NCBI GenBank assembly: GCA_017516745.1
Contig: JAFXBF010000004.1
Span: 1-64,000 of the forward strand
Direction: 5' to 3'
From: Clostridia bacterium
Lineage (GTDB): Bacteria; Bacillota; Clostridia; Oscillospirales; Acutalibacteraceae
Length of the DNA: 64,000 nucleotides
Of the stretch, positions 11,201 to 17,742 are shown in pieces. Below the pieces are notes generated by a model, which did no database searches, was not told the origin of the DNA, and worked only from the letters and a program-made list of their open reading frames with translations. The position numbers were made by a program, and so were the translations under genes. Numbering within the stretch: position 1 is the first letter of the stretch; the number at the start of each line of letters is the position of its first letter.

Positions 11201-11854
11201 AACAAGAACGACTGGACACCCGAAACATGGGCAGACCTTGAAGACGCTCTTGCAGACGCTAAGGCAGTTGCAAAGAACCTTAAGATCGACAGCCAGGCTA
11301 CAATCGACACAGCAGCTCAGGCTCTTGTTGATGCTATCGAAGCTCTCGAGTCCGGCGTACTTGACCTCGTAGGTATCGGCGACACAGTCATCGACAACGA
11401 AAGAGGTTTCATCTACGGTCTTGTTGATGCAGACTTCGAGGAAATCACAGACCTTGTTGCTCAGGGCTATGCAGAGGTAGTCGGTAACGGTTATGTCAAG
11501 TGCACAGCTGTTAACGGTAACGCTAACCTCGGTACAGGCGCAAAGGTTGAACTCATCCGCGGTACAGACGACGGCGATGACACCAACAACGAAGTTGTCA
11601 AGACATACTACATCGTAATCTTCGGCGACCTCGACGGTGACGCATTCATCACAAACGATGATATCTACGACCTCACTCAGTACGCTGCATGGAACGATAC
11701 AGAGTACGATTACGAGTCACAGATGAATCTGCCGCAGGTATTCGCAATGGATATCGATGCTAACGGCGAAGTAACACTTGACGATGCTTACTATGTACTT
11801 GAATACGCTGCATGGAACATCGATTCCGTTAAGCAGACCTACACAGGCCAGTAA
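5216..11854 (+). CDS. Giant secreted metallophosphoesterase with FIVAR stalk and C-terminal dockerin, 2212 aa
   Basis: A GTG start follows AAGGAGG at 5201-5207. The signal peptide ends near residue 30. Residues ~35-345 form a calcineurin-like phosphoesterase of the Dcr2-like type, with its metal ligands visible: TDIQDD (51-56), GDN (82-84), GNHDEE (117-122), a His near 218 and GHDHTN near 292. Then come several beta modules and, from about residue 1190 to 2050, FIVAR-type helical repeats. Residues ~2135-2205 form a dockerin with two EF-like calcium loops, DLDGDAFITNDD and DIDANGEVTLDD. The enzyme is predicted to hydrolyse phosphodiesters or phosphomonoesters outside the cell, and the dockerin to plug it into a cohesin. 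Both neighbours carry cohesin-like modules. The substrate is unknown. A dockerin on a phosphoesterase is unusual, as dockerins are best known on plant-polysaccharide enzymes. Confidence 0.85.
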   Translation: MRKMNKILSLVLSVAMVIGLVPMMTISSSAAYNQKFTFDENGEFTIVQLTDIQDDKEVHEDALALITKAMTRYSPDLVVFTGDNIAGKMSASDTWSSISQFLAPIINAGVPYAMTFGNHDEEDATLVNTPSKQEQYDYAIGLSDYGVDFDVDNLSGTGTGGIPIYSHDGSTIKFAVFPVDSGNYDENGDYDHVKADQLQWYEQQVASYGSVPHLVFQHIIVPEVYTKLLVKAESTTPGAVQGHGNWSSNYYVLDPSNPTITGQMNEQPCPSAINGGQYDAMVRTGCMVGNFVGHDHTNNFVGTTADGITIGYTEAVTMHSYGNHDPACRVFTVKEDGTYTSKNVRLSEMGVEDADDYEHDTIAGTPTVPSRLVVGAAGNGLTQQKLGNVIQQYTVNHRTQALYPNDMAITIDLAADITDVTLTPQSGINVSAPTVTTSADGATKTYNWTITGGTATAGTAAEFKFTYKNAAGAEFAQYAYSYVDDIRTPAGYYFFTRNYRGGDSSGNWVSQTYVMTVLGDTAYGDARSQTDSALYGYEGKEVGSWTNATAGYYNYTSQDDAGFTGMGDSNYGLIYTSPSRGNCRTLYDFPRFTQAGKSPVSTIYVDTSVHSTMADLHLSVNYWRHLVPDHDLTTDFSLYFKIGDVGYSTGNLQEGTAGTTSINANISTITLAAARGSNNNFQINGTLPANGTQYTMISRGYTYWNGNYSTDHYTYAPVLLSFVTYNKAALKELVNAERTAMRQTEDVVYRAAFKEAYKQVNKINTTQADIDAAIVLLNSAIDALTFDGTDVSNNGQYAGNSTVPPVIYIAGNGYGLAQQPTGTTIQSGVIDYGSNTINRDYSRFYFNAPQGATGVSVTVTESNGNPVEYTWDAGTNSGQITGGTSAQNAFIKYVFQYTLGGKVYEQVEASAVLPAPQAAGWTSMVKGSTTMSATVYRTVIETAILFGNGGVLPAGAYYTGQDVFSGANYGINLDPGSNNNFVGYGYQKVAGTGMAWWEVTRARQSDGTDWLAAHDGQSGKIDFWSDPGRDMGHRARFDITIDSSVISNLSSIGTGFKYISLQNQNRSSNGTSNNSNPTVLQVTNHAFFNGFVSFSDVVNGSNKTTAVRLGTSISAEGASGKNTYGVKAGDTLSLTYGFEADNLPPAGNYSYWTEITNEGNYKTYAHYMWNFTINYVDKTAIRNYVATEEENYRQLADGYDNSDGSFTAFQTALAKAKAAITDVTLNDAETANIQTELQTAIANLKYLPADYTKLQAKVLEVRIQNTDGTYSYRPHPANDPTYYNTGDYYPWNNFSSTNEVDIAIKDINWNYDVRYQNKIDMMVDAIDVGWINVTLVNADYTNVDRFLTYKEGTGENGAAGGAKIKAPAKYGYLMLADPMLPAEYYTTDTYNAWTNACAIGQSDRSLKKPDQPVVDGYAAALETAYNNLTLLSADFSPLDEVQEAVQESLDMTVEVVDPSNAENNYPISYYSPELIAQIKEKLAQRDAGLTIIEQDKVEGLVVEIDALYQELSSTLNKVDMKFANEQKAIEATYEAEAEKYYTADSWQRLVTARAAANDRLASREADSQVTVNAVAKEIYDARNALAYNAANYGTVNEYLALIRAEEANKDWYSNWSAVDVAVAAVVTDLDITEQARVDKMAADLKAAYEGLTLKDANYANLKAAIDLANEKNKDAQYYTTETYSAFADALAAANTMYTDGQTAPLKINEQAKVDAVEATLRDAMGKLAYQDANINPLVEAMNTYNQTVFGGMYMGEYPDADEDGYEDILDGVRSAYAQAEQWIAAYEADELTIKDNTSIALAATNLETLRAALPACYMMVYDALIDPYTGEALYNYATDGKLSAYISTLEANLKKSYTDESVKDVVNALKAINYNYKIDDQALVDEASGPVYETVAMLEYRPANLDELNAAIAAGDEKVAKAESTDWFTPDSWADYEDAYNAAVDVRDADPAYTALEQDIVDEAAQALVDATAALEYVDADYDALNAAIAEADELNKNDWTPETWADLEDALADAKAVAKNLKIDSQATIDTAAQALVDAIEALESGVLDLVGIGDTVIDNERGFIYGLVDADFEEITDLVAQGYAEVVGNGYVKCTAVNGNANLGTGAKVELIRGTDDGDDTNNEVVKTYYIVIFGDLDGDAFITNDDIYDLTQYAAWNDTEYDYESQMNLPQVFAMDIDANGEVTLDDAYYVLEYAAWNIDSVKQTYTGQ

Positions 11855-11880
11855 TTAATCGTTCAGTCTAAACTCTATAA

Positions 11881-11907
11881 CCTGCCTCCCCCTCGCGGGG
11901 AGGCAGG
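11881..11907 (+). terminator. GC-rich hairpin after the giant phosphoesterase gene
   Basis: CCTGCCTCCCC and GGGGAGGCAGG form an 11-bp stem with a CTCGC loop. The T tract is interrupted (GACACAAAAACTTTTT), so efficiency is uncertain. Confidence 0.6.
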
Positions 11908-11927
11908 GACACAAAAACTTTTTCATC

Positions 11928-12162
11928 GTAGGGGCGGATATTATCCGCCCGAAAACGGCAAACGGATAATGCGTCTGATGAGGACGAATATTATCCGCCT
12001 CTGCGATTCGTTTCGCAAACCAAAACAAAAAACGTTTACCTTTAATTCGTCTTATTACCCGTTGGTAAAAACCCTGTCGGATAGGCAATCCGTAGGGGAG
12101 GGGTGACCCCTCCCGACGTTGCCGTGGGCTCCGCATAACGGGAGGGGAAACCCCTCCCCTAC
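11928..12162. repeat. Two GTAGGGG-family palindromic repeats filling the 384-bp gap
   Basis: The first is GTAGGGGCGGATATTATCC at 11928, which is itself palindromic. The second runs from GTAGGGGAGGGG at 12092 to CCCCTCCCCTAC ending at 12162, with inverted ends and inner palindromes. The rest of the gap holds no gene that I can support. The family recurs at 16671, 34666, 50931, 55158 and 57499. Confidence 0.75.
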
Positions 12163-12238
12163 AACAAAATGCGGAAGCGGCCGCGAAGGTGCTTTTACAA
12201 ATCGGGTTTAAGAATATACTAAACAGGAGGACTAATTA

Positions 12239-15200
12239 ATGAAACTCACAAAAAAGATTCTCAGTCTTGTCCTCGCCGTTGCTCTTGTTCTTGGCAGCAT
12301 AGCTGTTGCCGCTAACGCAGCAGATTATGACGGTCTTACCTATGAGGGCTCAGAGCTCGCATATAAGATTGAAGCCGACAAAACAGAGGTTAAGCCCGGC
12401 GAAACAGTTACATTCAGCGTTTATATGAAGAACAACTACTATATCGGTGCTTCCGGCGGTGAATTGTTCCTTTGGACAAGGGGCGTATTCAACGACATCG
12501 CAGAGGCTGATATAGTTGCTTATGGTATCGTTGCTAAAACATACAACGTTACCCCCAACTATGCTCCCCCTACAGCTATGTATCCCTCATCACACGCTTA
12601 TGATGATTGGGCAGGCTACCTTTCTTCCCGTAACGCAAACGCAGGTACAGTTCCGGAAATTATTTCTGACTACCAGCTTATCTACGAAATTACACTCACA
12701 GTTAAAGAAGATGCAGTACCCGGCACAGAAATTACATTTGAAATGCCTGAAGGCTCTCTCAAGTCTCCGGCACAGACAGGCCGTAAGGGTACTATCTATC
12801 AGGCAATGGCAAAATCTGTCGATAACGCCGCAACATCAATCGCTTACTCCGAATCCGTTGACCTTTCCGCAGCAAGCGTAACAATCAAGGTCGCTTCCGC
12901 TGTTGAATACTGCGATTATGCAGCACTTGAAGCAGCAGTTGCAAAGGCTCCAGAGCTTGCAGAAGAGTACTACGATGTTGACGAGTACGCAGCATGGGAA
13001 GCAGCTCTTGCAGCAGCTAACGAGCTTCTCGACGCAGAGCCCCTTGTAAAGGAAGGCGACAACCAGAAGACAATCGACGATGCAGCAGCACTCGTTGAAT
13101 CCACACTTGCAGCTCTTGATGCAAGATATGTTGACCTTGAAAACCTTACAGAAGCAGTTAGACTTTGCAAAACTCCCTCTTACGCAGAGGAGTACTACGA
13201 TGCAGCAGCTTACAAGGCATGGCAGGATGCTTATGCAGCAGCAGAAAAAGCTCTTGTTGATTACGAAGGCGCTCCCGCAACAAAGCAGGGCGAGGTTAAC
13301 GATATTAACAACGCTCTTGTTGACGCTTGGAACGACCTCGTTCCCGTATTTGTTGACCTCACAAAGCTCAACAACGCTGTTGATGCTTACGATGAGCTTG
13401 CTTACGGCAAGGACTACTACGATGCTGACCTCTACGCAGCATGGGAAGCAGCTCTTGCAGATGCAACAGCAGCACAGAAGACATATGACGGTGCTCCCGC
13501 TACAAAGCAGGCAGAAGCAGACAAGTTTGCTGATGACCTTCAGGCAGCATTCACAGCTCTCAATCCCTCTATCCTCGATCTCACAGCTCTCAATAACGCT
13601 ATTGAGGCTTCCGATGAAACGGAATACGCAGCAGAGTACTACGATGCAGCTGAATACGCAGCTTGGGAACAGGCTCTTGCAGATGCACAGGCAGGCGTAG
13701 CACAGTACACAGGCGCTGCTAACACAGCCGCTAACCAGCAGGCAGTTGCCGCTCTTGCACAGGCTCTTACAGATGCATTCGCAGCACTCGACGCACGCTT
13801 TGTTGATACTACTCCCATCACAACAGCTATTGAAGAATCCGTTCTTGAATATGCTGATGAGTACTACGATGCAGCAAAGCTTGCAGCATTCAGGCAGGCA
13901 GTTATGTATGCTAACCAGATTGTTACTTCTTACAGAACTGCTGCCGATACACAGCAGAACCGTGATGTAATTGCTTCATACGTTAACAACGTTCGTGAAG
14001 CTTATGCAGCACTCGATCCCCGCTTTGTAAGCCTTGATGAGCTTCACAATGCTATCAGTGATTACCACGATCCTATGATGGAGCCTGAGTGGTTTGATGC
14101 AAACGAATATGCAGCATGGGAAGCAGCTCTTGACGCAGCTAACGAAGGCTTAACAACCTACGAAGGCAAGGCTGACACAGAAGAAAACCGTGCAGCAGTT
14201 AAAAAGCTTGCAGACGACCTCATCGCAGCTTACAGAGAGCTTGATCCTCGTTCAGTTGATGTTTCCGACCTTGAAGCAGCTATTGCAGAATCCGTTCCCG
14301 CATACGGCGCAGAATACTACGATGCAGCAGCATACGCAGACTTCACAGCAGCAGTAGAAGCAGGTACAGCTATTGTTGATGAAATGGGCGGCGGTGCAGC
14401 TCCCGACACAGAAGCAAACCGCACAACAGTTGCTGATGCAGCACAGGCTATCCGTAATACATTCGCAAAGCTTGCTCCTCAGTTTGTAAGCTATGCAAAG
14501 CTTGAAGAAGCTATCGCTGCTTACGGTGAGGCACCTGAGGCAGAGCTCTACTACACACCCGATTCATGGGCAGCATATATTGACGCAAAGGCAGCAGCTG
14601 TTGAAGCTAACGACAACAGACCCGAGCCTCTCCCCGCAGCAAGCGAAGAGAACCAGGCAGCGGTTGACGCACTTGCAGATGCACTTGAAAAGGCATACAA
14701 CGAGCTTGAAGCAGCAGAGTGCCACGTTATCAGCGTAACTCCTCTCCAGGAAGTTTACGACGTTAACGATACAATCAACTTCGCAGTTCTTGTTGAAGGT
14801 ACAGCAGCTAAGATCCAGATGATTAAGGAAAGCGGCGTAACCTCCACATACGACAAGAACACAAGCGCAGCAGTTATCAGTGTTACAGACAATGGCGACG
14901 GCACAGAAACATGGGTTATCGCTCGTCGTATCTACGAAGAGAAGTACACCGAGTATGCAAAGGCAAAGGTTGGTAAGGTCTGGGATACAGGCGTTACTGC
15001 TTACAGCCTTGAGTGCACAGGTGAGGACGCAGAGGTTAAGAGCGTTGAAGTAACTCTCAACGGTGAGGTTGTTTCCACAGTTCTTCGTTCTGATCTTCCC
15101 ACACTCACAATCGTTACGGGTCCCGCAGCAAAGAAGGTTCGCCTTGTTGATCCTGTAACACGTGGCACAATCACACTTTCAACACCTGCTTCTGTCAATG

Positions 15201-15661
15201 AAGACGGTACAAAGGTCTGGACATACATCAAGAGATACAACGTTGTTAAGCTCTACGATCTCGATGTTTACTTCGTTGGTTCCGACGGTGTAAGCACGGA
15301 TTCCGGCTTCGACTTCGAGCTTAATGTTGTTGAAGAGCTTGAGTCTCAGCTTCCCTCAACCGATAAGGTTGAAGACGCTGTCCTCACAGCAGCAGTTGCT
15401 AAGAAGCGTATCGTAACAGGTGCAGCACAGACCTTCACATACACAACCGATAAGGCTGCTAAGGCTGTCCGCATCATCGACGCAAACGGCAAGATTCTCA
15501 CAACAATCAAGACCGCAACCGTTGAAGGCGATGTAGCAACATGGGTATATGAGTGCACATACAGCTCAATCGGCGACCGCAGCTACACTGCAGAGGTTCT
15601 CTACGGCGAAACATGGCTTGCAGACGCTGACTCCGCAGTAAGCTTCACAGTTGTATATTAA
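12239..15661 (+). CDS. Secreted cohesin-like / FIVAR-repeat surface protein, 1140 aa
   Basis: The start is set by AGGAGG at 12225-12230. The signal peptide is almost the same as that of the 1501-aa protein. One ~190-residue cohesin-like module follows (about 28-217: VKPGETVTFSVYMKNNYY, IYEITLTVKEDAVPG). Eight FIVAR-type units of ~75-80 residues follow (about 222-830), each opening with a D-L-x-x-L-x-x-A-I pattern and carrying a YYDAAEYAAW helix. Three Ig-like modules finish the protein (about 830-940, 943-1040, 1045-1140); the first two resemble the C-terminal modules of the 1501-aa protein. No wall anchor or dockerin is seen. It looks like a shorter paralogue of the 1501-aa protein with a single receptor module. 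Binding role is inferred. Confidence 0.8.
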   Translation: MKLTKKILSLVLAVALVLGSIAVAANAADYDGLTYEGSELAYKIEADKTEVKPGETVTFSVYMKNNYYIGASGGELFLWTRGVFNDIAEADIVAYGIVAKTYNVTPNYAPPTAMYPSSHAYDDWAGYLSSRNANAGTVPEIISDYQLIYEITLTVKEDAVPGTEITFEMPEGSLKSPAQTGRKGTIYQAMAKSVDNAATSIAYSESVDLSAASVTIKVASAVEYCDYAALEAAVAKAPELAEEYYDVDEYAAWEAALAAANELLDAEPLVKEGDNQKTIDDAAALVESTLAALDARYVDLENLTEAVRLCKTPSYAEEYYDAAAYKAWQDAYAAAEKALVDYEGAPATKQGEVNDINNALVDAWNDLVPVFVDLTKLNNAVDAYDELAYGKDYYDADLYAAWEAALADATAAQKTYDGAPATKQAEADKFADDLQAAFTALNPSILDLTALNNAIEASDETEYAAEYYDAAEYAAWEQALADAQAGVAQYTGAANTAANQQAVAALAQALTDAFAALDARFVDTTPITTAIEESVLEYADEYYDAAKLAAFRQAVMYANQIVTSYRTAADTQQNRDVIASYVNNVREAYAALDPRFVSLDELHNAISDYHDPMMEPEWFDANEYAAWEAALDAANEGLTTYEGKADTEENRAAVKKLADDLIAAYRELDPRSVDVSDLEAAIAESVPAYGAEYYDAAAYADFTAAVEAGTAIVDEMGGGAAPDTEANRTTVADAAQAIRNTFAKLAPQFVSYAKLEEAIAAYGEAPEAELYYTPDSWAAYIDAKAAAVEANDNRPEPLPAASEENQAAVDALADALEKAYNELEAAECHVISVTPLQEVYDVNDTINFAVLVEGTAAKIQMIKESGVTSTYDKNTSAAVISVTDNGDGTETWVIARRIYEEKYTEYAKAKVGKVWDTGVTAYSLECTGEDAEVKSVEVTLNGEVVSTVLRSDLPTLTIVTGPAAKKVRLVDPVTRGTITLSTPASVNEDGTKVWTYIKRYNVVKLYDLDVYFVGSDGVSTDSGFDFELNVVEELESQLPSTDKVEDAVLTAAVAKKRIVTGAAQTFTYTTDKAAKAVRIIDANGKILTTIKTATVEGDVATWVYECTYSSIGDRSYTAEVLYGETWLADADSAVSFTVVY

Positions 15662-15681
15662 TTATCCGCATTAACCAATCT

Positions 15682-15711
15682 GACCGTCGGCTTTAAGCCG
15701 ACGGTCTTTTT
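15682..15711 (+). terminator. Rho-independent terminator of the 1140-aa surface protein gene
   Basis: GACCGTCGGCT and AGCCGACGGTC form an 11-bp perfect stem with a TTA loop, followed by TTTTT. Confidence 0.9.
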
Positions 15712-15728
15712 AAAGAAAGAGTGATACT

Positions 15729-16481
15729 ATGAAATTTGATATTGCCGTACCGTGCTTTTTCGGCGGTGAGGATTTTTGCGAGGCTATCAAAAAAGTAAAA
15801 GCCCTTGGCTTTGATGCAGTTGAAACCTACGGCTGGAAAGACCTTGATATTGAAAAGGTTAAGGCGGTCTGCGAGGAAACAGGTGTTAAAATAGTCAGCC
15901 TTTGCACAACTTGCTTTGATTTGACGAAGGCTGAATGCCGTCAGCAATGGCTTGACGGGCTTGAAGAAAGCTGTGTTGCCGCAAGAAGCCTGGGTGTTGA
16001 CAAGCTGATTACCCAGTCGGGCCCCGATACGGGCGAGGCAAGGGGGATTCAGCACGCCAATATTGTAAACACGCTTAAATGTGCCGTGCCGATACTCAAA
16101 AAATACGGCGTTACGGTTATGCTCGAGCCGCTTAACACGCTTGTTGACCACAAGGACACCTATCTTTACTCGTCCTCGGAGGCGTTTGACATCGTGCGTG
16201 AGGTCGGCAGTGAGTTTGTCAAGGTGATTTTCGATATCTACCACCAGCAGGTCACAGAGGGCAATATAATTGCAAATTTAACGGCAAATATCGACCTCGT
16301 GGCGCATATCCACGCCGCAGGCACACCCGGCAGACACGAGCTTCAGAGCGGCGAATGTGACTATAAAAACATCTTTGCCGCTGTTGATAAAACGGGCTAT
16401 AACGGCTATTGCGGCCTTGAATACAGCCCAACCCGTCCGCCTGAGGAAAGCCTCTGGGCATTCAAGAAAATTTATATGTAA
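15729..16481 (+). CDS. hyi: Hydroxypyruvate isomerase-family sugar isomerase/epimerase, 250 aa
   Basis: Single TIM-barrel protein of the AP-endonuclease-2-like isomerase superfamily, at the usual family length. Hydroxypyruvate-isomerase hallmarks are MLEPLN near residue 131 (metal-binding Glu), FDIYHQQVTEGN near 167 (metal-binding Asp and following His), HIHAAGTPGRHE and the late CGLEY (Glu). Known family members interconvert hydroxypyruvate and tartronate semialdehyde, or act on related ketoses. The gene stands alone between terminators, so no pathway partner confirms the substrate. The ribosome site is weak (AAAGAAAGAGTG). Confidence 0.75.
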   Translation: MKFDIAVPCFFGGEDFCEAIKKVKALGFDAVETYGWKDLDIEKVKAVCEETGVKIVSLCTTCFDLTKAECRQQWLDGLEESCVAARSLGVDKLITQSGPDTGEARGIQHANIVNTLKCAVPILKKYGVTVMLEPLNTLVDHKDTYLYSSSEAFDIVREVGSEFVKVIFDIYHQQVTEGNIIANLTANIDLVAHIHAAGTPGRHELQSGECDYKNIFAAVDKTGYNGYCGLEYSPTRPPEESLWAFKKIYM

Positions 16482-16518
16482 AAAGTTGGATTTATCCGAG
16501 TTTGTTGTGTCAAAAGTA

Positions 16519-16547
16519 TTGACGGACACAATCTGTTGTGGTATAAT
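16519..16547 (+). promoter_or_regulatory. Sigma-A promoter with extended -10, apparently driving a small RNA
   Basis: TTGACG (16519-16524), 17 bp, TATAAT (16542-16547) preceded by TG one base upstream. The 13-base string GTTGTGGTATAAT also occurs in the promoter at 26932. No plus-strand gene follows; a terminator lies about 65 bp downstream. Confidence 0.8.
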
Positions 16548-16553
16548 CCATAT

Positions 16554-16640
16554 ATAGAGTGATTATTAGTTTTTTGTTTTTTGAAACATATTTGCGAATG
16601 GGAACACAAAAACGGCAACCGTTTCGGGTTGCCGTTTTTG
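16554..16640 (+). ncRNA. Candidate small RNA of about 87 nt
   Basis: Transcription from the promoter at 16519-16547 should begin near 16554 and stop at the hairpin AACGGCAACC/GGTTGCCGTT (16611-16636) with its T run at 16635-16639. The next gene is on the opposite strand, so this is not a leader. There is no ribosome site or usable open frame inside. No known family was recognised. The end points are predicted from signals only. Confidence 0.5.
16611..16639. terminator. Bidirectional terminator between the candidate sRNA and the minus-strand phosphoesterase gene
   Basis: A 10-bp stem (AACGGCAACC/GGTTGCCGTT) with loop GTTTCG has T runs on both strands, so it can end the plus-strand small transcript and the minus-strand gene ending at 16696. 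Confidence 0.8.
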
Positions 16641-16670
16641 CTTTGTAAAATTAAACAATAAATATTTCGC

Positions 16671-16695
16671 TGTAGGGGCGAACTTCGGCCGTCCG
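16671..16695. repeat. GTAGGGG-family palindromic repeat
   Basis: TGTAGGGGCGAACTTCGGCC followed by GTCCG; same design as the copy at 34666-34690. Confidence 0.7.
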
Positions 16696-17601
16696 TTAGA
16701 ATTGATATGTATAAATGAGGTCTTCTGACCATTCGCCGGTGATAAAGTTTCTTACTCTAACGATGAACTCGTTTTCATAAACCTCTACAACGATACCTTC
16801 TCCGGAATCGAACAGATTAATTTCGGTCGGACGGGTAAGGTTGATTGAGTTGATACCGCCCCAGTTGTAGAAATTGCTTGAATAGATGGGATGGTCGTGA
16901 TAGTGTCCGTGAACAAAAAGGTCTGCACCGTATTCGCTGAGAAGCTCGGCAAGTCTGCCGCCTGAGCCGCCTGTGAAGTTAAGCGGAAAATGGTTAAAAA
17001 CGAAAATCGGTGCATCAGCGGCCTGAGCCTCCTTAAGCGTACCTTCGAGCCAGGTGAACTGTTCTTCACTCATTACGAATTCCCAGGTGGAGCTTTCCTC
17101 CGAAATAAGCGATATGATGTAGCAACCGTTGAGAACTCTGCAGAAATAGCCCTTGCCAACATCTTCGCCCAGATAAAGCTTGTTGTTGCGGATATAGTTT
17201 TCAAGAAGTGTTTTATAATCGCCTGTGCTGTTGCCTAAATCGTGGTTGCCCGCAAGCACAAAGTTGTTTTCGGCAGGGCGCATAGCCTTGACAGCCGAGT
17301 AGAAAAAGATGTTTTCGAGAGTCTGGCCGTTCATAACGTTGTCGCCGGTATAAATTACAGCGTCAACATCCTGGCCTGCCTTGATACCTTCAAGCAGTTT
17401 GTAAAGGTTGTTATAGGCTTCAGGCTGATTGGTTTCAACATGAATATCCGAAACCACGGCAAAGCTTGTGATGAGTTCATTGGGTCTTGTTGCTTCGTAC
17501 GCTACACCGTCGTTGCCGGAAAAAGGTGATATCATCGTAAGAAGAACCATAAACGTTGCAAAAAGGTCCTTGAGATAATTGATTACGGTCGTGATATCCA
17601 T
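16696..17601 (-). CDS. Membrane-anchored or secreted calcineurin-like metallophosphoesterase, 301 aa
   Basis: A hydrophobic segment at residues ~13-27 acts as signal or anchor. The catalytic domain shows the dinuclear metal-site motifs in order: SDIHVE (Asp52, His54), GDN near 86, GNHD near 118, NHFPL and GHYHDH. It therefore should hydrolyse phosphate esters, probably outside the membrane; the substrate cannot be read from the sequence. The start follows CAGGAGG. It is a stand-alone gene with its own promoter at 17660-17689, and is not close in sequence to the dockerin-bearing phosphoesterase at 5216. Confidence 0.85.
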   Translation of the reverse strand: MDITTVINYLKDLFATFMVLLTMISPFSGNDGVAYEATRPNELITSFAVVSDIHVETNQPEAYNNLYKLLEGIKAGQDVDAVIYTGDNVMNGQTLENIFFYSAVKAMRPAENNFVLAGNHDLGNSTGDYKTLLENYIRNNKLYLGEDVGKGYFCRVLNGCYIISLISEESSTWEFVMSEEQFTWLEGTLKEAQAADAPIFVFNHFPLNFTGGSGGRLAELLSEYGADLFVHGHYHDHPIYSSNFYNWGGINSINLTRPTEINLFDSGEGIVVEVYENEFIVRVRNFITGEWSEDLIYTYQF

Positions 17602-17659
17602 ATTTTTTCCTCCTGTGATTGATACACCGTAACTTCAAAGCGGTGTTTTATCTTTACTG

Positions 17660-17689
17660 ATTATAGCACAAAATAAATAATTTGCAAAT
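17660..17689 (-). promoter_or_regulatory. Promoter of the metallophosphoesterase gene
   Basis: On the minus strand TTTGCA, 17 bp, then TATAAT (complement of 17660-17665). Confidence 0.6.
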
Positions 17690-17690
17690 T

Positions 17691-17725
17691 GAAAACAGCC
17701 GGGTGCCCGAAAAGGCACCCGGCTG
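17691..17725 (-). terminator. Terminator of the ceramidase-like gene
   Basis: On the minus strand CAGCCGGGTGCC and GGCACCCGGCTG form a 12-bp stem with a TTTTCG loop, followed by TTTTC. Confidence 0.85.
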
Positions 17726-17742
17726 AGTTATAGTTTTTTTAA

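Noticed and set aside
15693-16244. Minus-strand open frame of 183 codons opposite the isomerase gene
   Set aside because: The plus-strand protein has clear family motifs; the minus frame runs through the upstream terminator and has no supporting signals.
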